Source of the DNA: Tetradesmus obliquus
Lineage: Eukaryota > Chlorophyta > Chlorophyceae > Sphaeropleales > Scenedesmaceae
NCBI GenBank assembly: GCA_030272155.1
Contig: CP126195.1
Span: 3,021,001-3,085,000, forward strand
Direction of reading: 5' to 3'
DNA length: 64,000 nt
Shown: piece by piece, positions 29,749 through 40,475 of the stretch
Layout of the letters: the number at the start of each line of letters is the position of its first letter
How positions within the stretch are numbered: the stretch's first letter is position 1
Notes under the pieces: model-generated
The model's database searches: none
The model's input: only the letters and a program-made list of their open reading frames with translations
Told to the model about the DNA's origin: nothing
Made by a program: the position numbers and the translations under genes

Positions 29749-31856
29749 GTGTTGACAGCAGCAGGTGTTGACAGCAGCATGTCAGCCGCCAGTGCTCACA
29801 AACATGGCCTTCGCCTCCTCATTGCCCTGCAGCAGCAGCAGCAGCAGCAGCGGGATGTGCTACATTGCAAAGCGCCGCATGTCGTGATGTGTCCGCAACG
29901 TGCACGCTCGCAAGCCTCCCACAAACAGCCACCGGTGCCATGCAGCACAGGAGCTACAGGACCAGCTGCACTGCACACACACTGACAGCACGGCAGCAGG
30001 CTGCATGTGCTGCTCAGCACAGCACGCCAGCAGGCAGCCTGCCCACAGCCGCACCTGCAGCAGCGCCAGCAGCGTATGCAGTGCATGCGGCAGGCAGGCC
30101 GGCACCTCGCAGGCTCGCGCGGTGAGCAGCTGCAGGTACTGCGCTGACGTCAGCAGGCTGCGCGACTTGGCGTGCAGCAGCACCAGCGCCTGCGGGCAAG
30201 CCCCGCAGCAGCCATTCACAGCAGAATTGATATAGGTCAATGGCATCCACTATCGTAATCTGATGCAACACATGTTAGCAAAACAAGGAGTAAACCTCAG
30301 CGTTGAGCTGCAGGGCATATGCATACTGCCAAGCCTGCAGATGCCTAAACTCGCCGTCACAGACACAAAACAACATGCAACATAACATATGTTACAATTG
30401 TCACATGTTATGACAACAAAAATAACAGCTGGAACCAACCTGCAGCACCCTGTAGGCCTCACACAGCTCCTCACTGCAGGCAGCAGCAGGTGCGTGGCCA
30501 GCAGGGTAGCGCCCCACAGCCTCCAGCAGCGCACTCTGCTCACTGCTGCTCAGCGCGCTGCTGCTGCTGCTGCTGCCGCCGGCTGCTGCTGCTCCTGCTG
30601 CCGTGGTTGGCAGGGGTGGTAGTGTGGGCGCTGGGGGTGTGGGTGGCATGAGGTCCCTGTCCAGTGTGCTGAGGATGACTTCCAGCACTGCAGTGAAGTG
30701 GAGCACGGCAGCAGATGCTTATGCTTGAAGTTGAGTTGAGTAGGCTGTGCATGCACAAAAGCCAGCTGAGAGCTGCGGCGTGCGGAGCAGCCAGCAAAGT
30801 GTGCCTCCTGTCCTGTTTTGTTTCTATTTCAATTTCGAATACACACTGGTGGAGTGCAGTGCCCGACTGTTTTGACCGTGAACACAATGTGATGTTTGTG
30901 TGGTGTGGGCTCCCAGCCCAATGCATGTTCTGTACCTCTGGCAGAGCTGCCCTGCCTCCACATACACTGATGGCGCTGGCTGCCTCCCGCAGGTCCTGCT
31001 GCTGCTGCTGCCTCTGCTGCCTGTTTCTGATGCCCCGCTACTGCGGCTGCTGCCGCTGCCAACACAACATGCATCGTGCATCTTCTGGCTGCTGCTGCCA
31101 ACACGTAACTGAACCTTGTAGCACGTATTCTGCAGACTGAGCTTGCAGTTGCTGCGCCGCCCACCCTGGCTGTAGCTGGTCTCCAGCGCAGCAGCCAGCG
31201 CCGCAGATGTGCATGTACAATTTTCAGGCCAAGTCAACAAGCTCCTGGGGATATAAGATCCAATTAAGCCGTAGCCAGTCACAAAGAACACTAGCTTTTA
31301 GAGTTTGCCGCACCCACCCTGGCTGTAGGTGGCCCCCAGCACACCACTCAATATTGCTGCTGCTGCTGCTGCTGCTGCTGGAAGATCTGGAAAGCGGCTT
31401 GCAGTCACTGCGCCACCCACCCTGGCTGTAGGTGGCCTCCAACACAGCAGCCAGCGCGGGCCCGTCCTGCAGCCCCGCTGACAGCGCCTCAGCAACAGCA
31501 CGCAGCCCACAGGCACGCAACCAGCTGAACGGCAGGCTGGCTGTAATTGCAGCAGGCACGGTTGAACATGGCAGCAAACGCGGCGGCCTTGACACATCCA
31601 GCAGCAGAGATGCACATGTTGCATGTTAAGCCATACAATACATTGAGGTGATTGGGGCTGGCTGATGCCACCGCACGACCTGTTGACAAGTGACGCATAG
31701 GACGGCAACCAATGCTGCTGCTGCTGCTGCTGCTGCTGCATTTGTGCTGGTGCTGATTTTTGAAGAGCAGTGAGCGACATGGTTGATTGCAGGTGGCAGG
31801 TGCTGTGGATGTTGTCGCGTGCGCGCTGCTGGTGCTCCCACAGGTGCTGCTCCCAA

Positions 31857-31913
<57 letters not shown>

Positions 31914-32528
31914 GCACCTTGTCTGCATCCTTGCAGGATCTTGTGAGTCAGCTGGTGCACATGCTGACGCCTGCAGAGCAGCAGCAGCAGCAGCAGCAGA
32001 AGCAGAACAGTAAAGTGTGTGTCCAGTATGTTGTGCTGTGTTTGTGTGCTCTGCAAGGAGCTGGGCTCCTCGCATAGCCCATGCCTGGACCTCGTACAAA
32101 ACTGCTGTTGCTCAGCACCAATTGGGGTGCTGATTGCACCGGCACATGCCATCCTGGAAGCATCTGCTACATACAGCGCAGTTGGGCTGTACAGGGTCTA
32201 CATACAAACACGCTCACGTGTGGTATGCCTCAGCACTACTGTGTGCTCACCGCTCTATGTCATCCACTCCTACAGCAGCTGCTGCATGTGCCTGCTGCTC
32301 TGAGAGCCTGTACAGCTGTATCATACGCTGCTGCTGCTGCTGCTGCTGCTGGACTTGGTGTTTTGCTGATGCTGCTGGTGGTGGTAGAACTGCTGTCTTG
32401 TGCACCCCTTTAACAGCTCCACGGTCTGCACACCAGGCAGCAGCACCTGCCCCCTTGTCTCTGCTGCTATGGCACGCGCACAGATTTCTTTCCGCGAGCA
32501 GCGTAGACAGTTTGATCGCAGGCTAATC
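28784..32528 (-). CDS. helical-repeat protein, possibly Cdc14 (SIN component) family; 5' end unresolved
   Basis: Eight minus-strand exons join in phase: ~32528-32406 (start uncertain), 32307-32251, 31970-31918, 31540-31421, 30687-30440, 30189-30055, 29706-29508, 29064-28784. The product is rich in leucine helices: QVLLPGVQTVELLKGLSEQQ, LRACGLRAVAEALSAGLQ, LVLLHAKSRSLLTSAQYL, LLALLQGNEEAQAMFVSTGG and LLLQLLLFLQTLLGWG. The order (LQ-LVLLH-SR, then a length of helices, then GNEEAQ-F-GG, then LLFL) recalls the fungal Cdc14/SIN-component domain or a generic armadillo fold; I cannot decide. The last exon ends in an Ala/Gly-rich tail. No initiator is visible in the first exon's frame, so an upstream exon is missing; an open frame at 32713-32940 (-) is a candidate. 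Several exon ends have echoes. Phase agreement over seven joins is the main support. Confidence 0.6.
29775..29826 (-). repeat. 5'-end echo of the 29508-29706 exon
   Basis: Repeats the acceptor and first ~45 bp of the exon (GNEEA-AMFVSTGG) about 120 bp upstream in the transcript, with a stop right after the copied part. CAG-type tracts lie on both sides. Confidence 0.85.
31158..31352 (-). repeat. 3'-end echoes of the 31421-31540 exon (two)
   Basis: Copies at about 31158-31205 and 31311-31352 repeat the exon end (TYSQ codons) and a gtggg donor, downstream of the true donor at 31415-31420. A (CTG)n tract lies between the second copy and the true exon. Confidence 0.85.
31857..31913 (+). repeat. 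(CTG)n tract next to a candidate exon
   Basis: About 19 CTG units (plus strand) directly follow the donor of the minus-strand exon 31918-31970; a (CAG)n tract lies on its other side (31978-32000). Confidence 0.9.
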
Positions 32529-32859
32529 TTTCACGCCGAAACAGACGCGTCGTCAGGCTGGCCGAGCTACGATGATGGGCAACAGCGTTGGAATTGCTGT
32601 ACTTGCTAGGGCTGTTTACGTTGGTCCGTCTTCACGTGTAAGACGCCTTCAAACGTTATATCAGATCGTTCAAAGCCTTCAGCAGTGTGTTACGCTCGTG
32701 CATGCCGGAAAATCAAACTTTGTACCTCAGCTTGTTAGAAAGAAACCTTGCTGACGCTGTTCTCCTGCGAATCATCGCCCGTCTAGCTGCTCGAAACCAC
32801 TCATTGTACTGATCAGCTACGGCAACATATCTACAGATTGCAGCCAGTATCAAAGCGCC

Positions 32860-35800
32860 ATGCTGCTGCGCTCGCGCAGCAATGTCGCTTGCAGCCGGGC
32901 CTGCAATGGCCTGGCGCCAGTGAGAATACATGCAGTTCATTCATACCAACGTAAAACTTTCGGACTGGTCCCGGCATCAGTAGGCTGCCTCCCATCGCAA
33001 CTGGGCAGCAGCAGCAGCAGCAGTGCCAGCTCTGCACCAGGCAGATCAAGGCGCGCCCTGACAGTCAGGGCTTCAGCACCCGCATCATACGCTGCGCCAA
33101 CAGCTGAAAGGCTGGTGCTTGATGTTGGAGGCACGCAGGTAGGATGTGCTTTGAGTACCAGCTGTGTTCCATGCACAAACGTCTGGCTGAGGTGATGCGG
33201 TCAATGCATTAGTGGCAGTAGCAGCGGCATCAGTTGCTTTTCCTCGCGTCACACCATCATACATAAGTTACTACGTACTTGTGTTTGTTGATGTTGTTGA
33301 CAAACGGCTGTTCACAGATCATCCTGGAGACTGGGGAGATAGGCAGACAGGCGAATGGAGCAGTCATGGCCACAATGGGAGAGACGGTGAGCAGCAGCAG
33401 CTGCAGCAGCAGCAGCAACTGCATCATCATCAGCAGCAACTGCATCAGAGCAACTGTTTTTGTGTTAGCAGTCTAGGTTGGCTGGCGTTCCTAGGCAGCA
33501 GCCATGTACAGCATCAGTAGCAGCGCAAGGCAGCTGTGCTTGGTGCGTCCGCAAGAGCCACAGCTCCTGGCTGAGAGTGTGGTGGTGGCACACTTCCTTT
33601 GAGCATCAGGCTCAGTCACAAGGCAGCTGGTACCAAGGCAACCGTTGGTGACTGGCATCTTTGTGTACAGACAGCACAGCAGCGTCGTACAGCACCCTGT
33701 ACACACCTCTCGAGCCCGCGTCAGCACCAGCACATCTGCAGGAAAGCGGCTGTTGGAGTGTAAAGTGTACATCATGGCTACTGGCCAGTGCAGCCCCCTC
33801 CACACATGGCGCAGCAGGCACACCACTAACTTGCCTGTAGTTTGTGTTTAATACTTATGTGCTGCCATTGCATCTGTTGATATTACGATCAACATCAATG
33901 TGGCTTGCTGCGCCAGGTGCTGTACGCCACGGCCTGCTGCGGGGACAAGCCTCAGGGTGACGGCTCGTTTGTGCCGCTGTCGGTGCACTACCAGGAGCGG
34001 TTCAGCGCGGCAGGCAGGACCAGGTGCGGTTTGCAGCAGCAGGGCGGGGGCTCAGGGATGTAGGGTTTAGTGCTGCTGTCGGCGCACCACCAAGCGCGGC
34101 GGGCAGGACTATGTGCGGCGCCAGCTGCAGCCGGGCAGGTGTCGAGTCTGCAGGCTTGCAGCGCTGTACACGCAGATAGATGCTAGTAGCGAAGCAGTTG
34201 GTTGTCGGACAGGCGACAAGCGTGTGATTGCGCGAAGAGAGCGGATGACAACCGCATGCACAACGTGTCTTTGTTCTGTGCTGCGTGCAGCGGCTCCTAC
34301 CTGAAGCGCGAGGGCCGGCCGCGTGACGATGACGTGCTGGTGGCGCGCCTGGTGGACCGCCCGCTGCGGCCCATGCTGGAGAAGGGCTGGTGCAATGAGA
34401 CGCAGGTGGGACACTGCTGTGCAATGCAACTGCTCATTATGTTGGTAAGCACGTCGGATGGTTGCTGGAATTGGCTGCGGCACTGCCGCCGGCCCATGCT
34501 GGAGAAGGGCTGGTGCAATGAGTCGCAGGTGCGGCTGCGCTGCGCGGCAGACGCCTATGGTCTCAGGGACTGCTGCTTGATGTTTGTTGCTTCGAGCTCT
34601 CTCTGCTGTGCTGGGCTGCGCAGTAAACGGCCTGCCTGCCTAAATAACAACTCACCTTATCACCGCCTGTCCATATGTATTTGCCCCAGATCCTGGAGTG
34701 GGTGATGTCATATGATGGCGTGAACCAGCCGGAGCCCCTGGCTATTACAGCAGCAGGCGCTGCGCTGCTCATCTCAGGTGAGCTCGGCTGCAGGCTGCAG
34801 TGCCAGCACCTGCAATGCAGTTTGCAAGTATGGAAGGGAAATCTTGCAGCTTGGGCTACATGCACGCGTAGCCATCACAGCATCAGACGCGGCGCGGCTC
34901 GTCTCAGGTGAGGGGCTCGGGCACAGTCACAGCAGCACAGCAGGCAAGGCCGGGCCTTTACCAAGGCTAGAACAAAGCAAATGTTACAATTTACCAGCAG
35001 CCACCAGCTGTTGCCTGTGGTGACAGCATCTGGGCCATGCACGCAGCAGCACAGGCCAGCATAGCAGAGATGGGCTGCGCATCCCAAACCGGCTGTTGCA
35101 TGTCACCAGCAGCCACAGCTGCAGGTTATGATCTGTGTCGCCTGCCTCCAACAGCTACGCAGCAGCCCTGCACACAACCTCCACCGTACCCTCGCCATAT
35201 ACCTTGTCAAGCTGTGCACTCTTTTGGGCCTCTGCCGAATGGAACTGCATACACAATCAAACACAATACCATCTGCTGCCGCAGACACCCGCTGACCAAG
35301 GCTGCCGCATGCGTGTGTTCGTTGCTACTTGCCTGGTGCCGGCTTCGTGATCTACCCAATGCTGCACACATGTGGCAGCTGGTCTAAAGCATATGGTTGC
35401 TCACCTTCCCGCCCCAAATCTCATGCACCTCGGGTATGCTGGGCACCCTCGCTTCCTCTGTTTCTGTCACACATGACACACCTCTGCCCAAAACTTGCTG
35501 TTTGAACTGCAGACATCCCACTCACCAAGGCAGTGGCGGGCGTGCGCGTTGGCTACCTGCCCGGCAGCGGCTTCATCATCAACCCCAGCGCAGCACAGAT
35601 GGCCCAGAGTTCACTGGACCTGCTGATGGCGGGCACTTCTGAAGCAGTGCTGATGATTGAGGGCTTCTGCGACTGGCTGACAGAGGATCAGATGCTGGAG
35701 GTGCGGTTGTTGTTATGCTATCTTGTTATGTTGTCACAAAAATGTTACTGGCATGTTCGTGTGGCTGAGGTTGTTGATGGCGGGCATTGCACTGGCAATG

Positions 35801-38800
35801 CTGATTGTTGAGGTCGAGTAGCACACAGAGGAGCATGCACCGGAGGTGGTGCTGCAGGAGGGTGTTGCTGTGTTGTCTTGTTGGTCAACAAAAATGTGAG
35901 TGGCGTGGGTCTTTTCGGCAGCGTTAGCTGCTGGCGTAGTGATGCGCAGATGCTCACCATTTCTGCCGTCAAGAAAGGCGGCTTGTGACAGTGCGCATGC
36001 TTGCTTTTCTACAATAACCCTCTAGCGAGCTGCTCCTGCGCTTTCTGCCGCCCTGCAGGCTGTTGCTGCTGGCCAGGCTGCCATTGCCGCCATGTGCACG
36101 CAGCTGACTGCCTGCGTCACTTCACAACATGTGCTTCATACTGTCAACTATATGCCTGTGAAATTCCTGTCCTGCAGGCTGTTGCTGCCGGCCAGGCTGC
36201 CATCGCCTCCATGTGCCAGCAGCTGACCGCCTGGGCGGGCAAGGTGGGCAAGCCCAAGCGCACTGAGCGGCTGCTGCCCCCTCAGGGCCTGAAGGAGGCC
36301 CTCACTGAGCTGGCAGCTGCACAGCTGGAGGAGGCGTACAGGTGCGTGGAGTCTGGATGGTAAATAAAGCACTTATGTATGTGAGCCTGATCTAACTGTC
36401 CAGCGTGATTGGCTTGTAGCTATCATATAGGTGTGTAGCTGCTTGCAGGTATATCTGAGGCGTGTCGTTGCATGAGGAAAGTTTGTACATGCGTGTGAGT
36501 CCGCTGGCTGAGACATGTTTCAGTGTGCCGCCGCGCTGTGGCGTGCTGCATGCTCCGTGGCGTGTGTCTCGCGCACGTTGCGAGCAGCCCAGGCTTGCAC
36601 TCCACACATTTTGCGCTGATGCTGACTACTGTAAAGTGTCAAACCAAAATCAAATTGAAACCTGCAGGGCTGGCGGTGGCAAGGAGGAGCGCGGAGCTGC
36701 TGTGGCGAGCATCCAACAGGCAGCTTTTGCCGCGCTCAAGGGCGAGCAGCATGCCAGCAAGTGGCCCAACCTGGACGACATCACGGTGAGACAGCCATCA
36801 GCCCGCAACCTGCTGCCTCACCAATCATCATCATCACCTGCTGCCTCACCAATATGTTTACTCAAAGAACGACCACAGCATGCAGCCCACAGGTTACCAA
36901 ATGCTGCACTAGATGGGCATTGCACTCCACCTGGCCCAGCCCAGTGCAGCATAACCCTTCAAAGAGCTGCTGAGCCCCACTCACCTGCCGTCCTGCCAGT
37001 GGAGTGATTCCTACACTCAAAGTGCAACAGCAACACATGCGCCGCTCATCGAGCTGGCATTCAGCGTAGGCCGACCTCATCTAGCATAGACCGACCTCAT
37101 TCCACTGCTGCTGCCGCTGCTGCTGCTGCTGCTGCTGCAGCTGGCGCAAGCCTGGAAGGCTGTTGAAAGCAACGTCATGCGGCGGCTGGTGCTCAAAGAA
37201 GGCGTGCGCGCAGACGGCCGCAGCGTGACAGACATCCGGCCCATCAGCTCACGCGCCGGCGTGCTGCCACGCACGCACGGCAGTGCGCTGTTCACCCGTG
37301 GGGAGACGCAGGTGCGCTTGTTGTGAGGCGATGGAACAGCGTGGGATTGTGCAGGATGCGGGGGAAGCATGTGACCGCGGTGAGAACAAAAGCTGGGTGC
37401 TTGCTAGTGTAACTTTGCCTTGCCTTGCTGCACATGTGCTGCGTTGCGTGCTGCTGTCCTGCAGGCGCTATGTGTGGCAACACTCGGCAGCGACTCGGAC
37501 GCGCAGCGCATCGACAGCATACGCGATGCAGCAGACAGCAGCGTGGACGAGGACAGCGCAGGCAGCAGCAACGGCGCGCCAGCAGCAGCAGCAGCGGCGG
37601 CAGCAGCGTTTGAGCGCTTCTACCTGCAGTACTTCTTCCCACCTAGTAGTGTGGGCGAGTGTGGCAGGGTGGGGCCTGCAGGTGCGTGGACCATGCGCAC
37701 ACACCGTTGATCACGCTGTGTCAAGAAATTGTTATTGTTGGTTGTTGTACATACTTCAGGCTTTTCTGAAGACACTGTGCGCAGTCCTGTTCTTGATGCC
37801 TAGCTGAGACAACAGCCTGCACCGTCCGCAGCAGCTTCCAAGCGCAATCGTGTTTGACGGACCGTCTTTTGCCGGGTGGTGCCGTTGCGTGACGGCTGCT
37901 TCAATCGCATCGCTAGTCTATCGTCTATCGCAAATCTGTAATTGCATACAGCGCCTATAAGCAACTCGCACCAACAATGTTTGTGCTATAAGCCTGCTTG
38001 CCTACCTGCTTCACCCTTTTGAAACAGGCCGCCGCAAGCTGGGCCATGGCAAGCTGGCGCAACTCACATTCTGCTGAATTGCTGCACTGCCTGCCTGCCT
38101 ACCTTGCCTTGTGCAACTCGCCTGTCACATCAGGCTGCCGCCAGCTGGGCCGCGGCGAGCTGACACCAACAGATCCCCACATCTTGCTGACACGCTGCTG
38201 TGTGCCTGCCTGCCTGCCTGCCTGCCTGCCTCACCTTTTGCTGCAGGTCGCCGCGAGCTGGGTCACGGCGAGCTGGCGCAGCGGGCGCTGGCGCCAGCGG
38301 TGCCTCCTCAGCAGCAGTTTCCTTATGTGGTGCGCGTGGAGTCCACCATCACGGAGAGCAACGGCAGCAGCAGCATGGCCAGCGTGTGTGGCGGCTGCCT
38401 GGCCATGCTGGACGCAGGTGGGTGGTGATGGGATGCTGCAGCATTGATGTGGCAGTTGCATGATGGTGGGGGTCTGCTGTGGTCAGAGGCAGTGCTGTTG
38501 CCGGCATTGCAGTGGGTCTCATCCTGCAGCCCGACGGCAGCATCCTGGCTTTGTGTTGCAGTCATGCTTCGTAACGACACATTTTTGTAACAACATCATC
38601 TTGCACACATGCTGATTTGCACCGCAGGTGTGCCTCTGACCGATCCTGTTGCTGGCATCGCCATGGGTCTCATCCTGGAGCCTGATGGCAGCTTTGTGGT
38701 GCTGAGTGACATCCAGGGCAGCGAGGACGCGCTGGGCGACATGGACTTCAAGGTGCGAAGTTCACACCATGCCCCTGAATGTTTAGAAGTTCTCGCTGTG

Positions 38801-39214
38801 AACTTTGTTGGGTTGTGTTGTATGCGATTGACATGCAGAGCAGCGAGGGCTCGCTGGGCGACATGGACTTCAAGGTGCGAAGTTCAGCTGGGAAGCCTCG
38901 CTGAGGTGAAGTTCATACTGTGAAGTTTTGTGCTGGTGGTGGTGTGTATGCCGCACGATTTGCGGTGTCAACTCTCTCTCTCTGGATTGTGCAGAAGCGG
39001 AATTGGGTGCAGCTGCTGGCTTGTACCTATGTCGATGCGGTGGTGCAATGCATGAGGCGCGGCAAGCTGTTGGCAGTGTGCGGTGCGTTCACTAGTGCGA
39101 TCTAGCCAGGCATGTGAGTATTGTGTGACGCCGGAATGACAGATTCCCGACCAACTACGTGCCAACTCATGAATTTGTATGTCCAACACAGCTGGCGTCT
39201 CTGCTCACTGCCCC

Positions 39215-39249
<35 letters not shown>

Positions 39250-40443
39250 AGGTTGCGGGCAGCGCGCGTGGCGTGAGTGCCTTCCAGATGGACATCAAGG
39301 TTGAGGGCATCACGCTGGACATCATGCGCCAGGTGGGTTGGCAGGGCTCAGCCTTGGAGCCTACACCTAAACCTCAAATTTTGAATTCATGGGGTTTGTT
39401 AGACATCAAGGTGGAGGGCATCACGCTGGACATCATGCGCCGGGTGGGCTGCTGGGGTTCAAGTTCAACACCCTCAACCTAAACCTAAACCCAAACCTTC
39501 ACTTTGATTTGAATCTACGCCAATGACATCAAGGTGGAATGGAACTTTGTGTTTATTTACAAGTATCTGGCGTGGTGCGACTGGCTGTCGTATGTTGACC
39601 TATACTTGGCTGTATCACCTTGCTGAGCCACAGCCCGTTCTGTATGATGCCGTCTCTCTCATTTCCTGCAAAGTAATGCATCATCATGTGGCGCTACAAA
39701 ACGCATGATGTCGTGCTCACCAATGTCGTGCCCACACATGTGCTGCTGCAGGCGCTGGCGCAGGCTGCTGCAGGCCGTGCGCACATCCTGCAGGAGATGC
39801 AGGCCTGCTCCCCACCTCCAGCACGCAGCCTGAGCAGATGGGCGCCCAAGGTGGCCATGCTGTCTGTGCCTGCTGACAAGCTGGGCGCACTCATCGGCCC
39901 GGTGAGTGGCGGTGGCGCGTTCACTGTCTTGTTATGACTGTTTGTCTGTCTGGCAGGGCAGGTCCATCTTGCATGCGGCTTGGTGTGCCGGCTGACAAGC
40001 TGGGCGCCCTCATCGGCCCGGTGAGTGGTGCTGTTGGTGTTTGCTTGTGTCTGTGGATGTCTGGTTGGGCATGTGGGATGTGTGGTTGCACATTGTGTGC
40101 AGTGTGTGCCTGCTGACAAGCTGGGCGCACTGATTGGCCATGTAAGTGCCAGTAGATATGGTTTGTGACTGCATGTTTCTGGCAGGGCACGGGTTCGGCA
40201 CTTGTATGTGTTGACGAAGGGATTGGGTGTCATGCGCAGCACAGCTGGACACTCATCTGCCATTTGAATAAGCTGCTTGCAAATGTGATGCTGGTGCTGG
40301 TGTTTGGTGGCTGTGGCAGCAGGGCGTGGTCCCCCTATTGACAAACAATTTTGTCAGGCTACTGCGAAGCTCGCATGTTGCGAGCTGTGGTTCGGCTGCT
40401 GCCGCGCATGCTGTTGCAAGCAGTGTTTGAAGCTGAGTGTGTG

Positions 40444-40475
<32 letters not shown>

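Noticed and set aside
30930..31030. Extra exon of the helical-repeat gene (LREAASAISVCGGRAALPE)
   Set aside because: Its phase does not fit between the flanking exons, while skipping it joins 31421-31540 to 30440-30687 perfectly.
31787..32077. Plus-strand leucine-run frame
   Set aside because: Poly-Leu comes from a (CTG)n tract; the minus strand here holds an exon that fits in phase.
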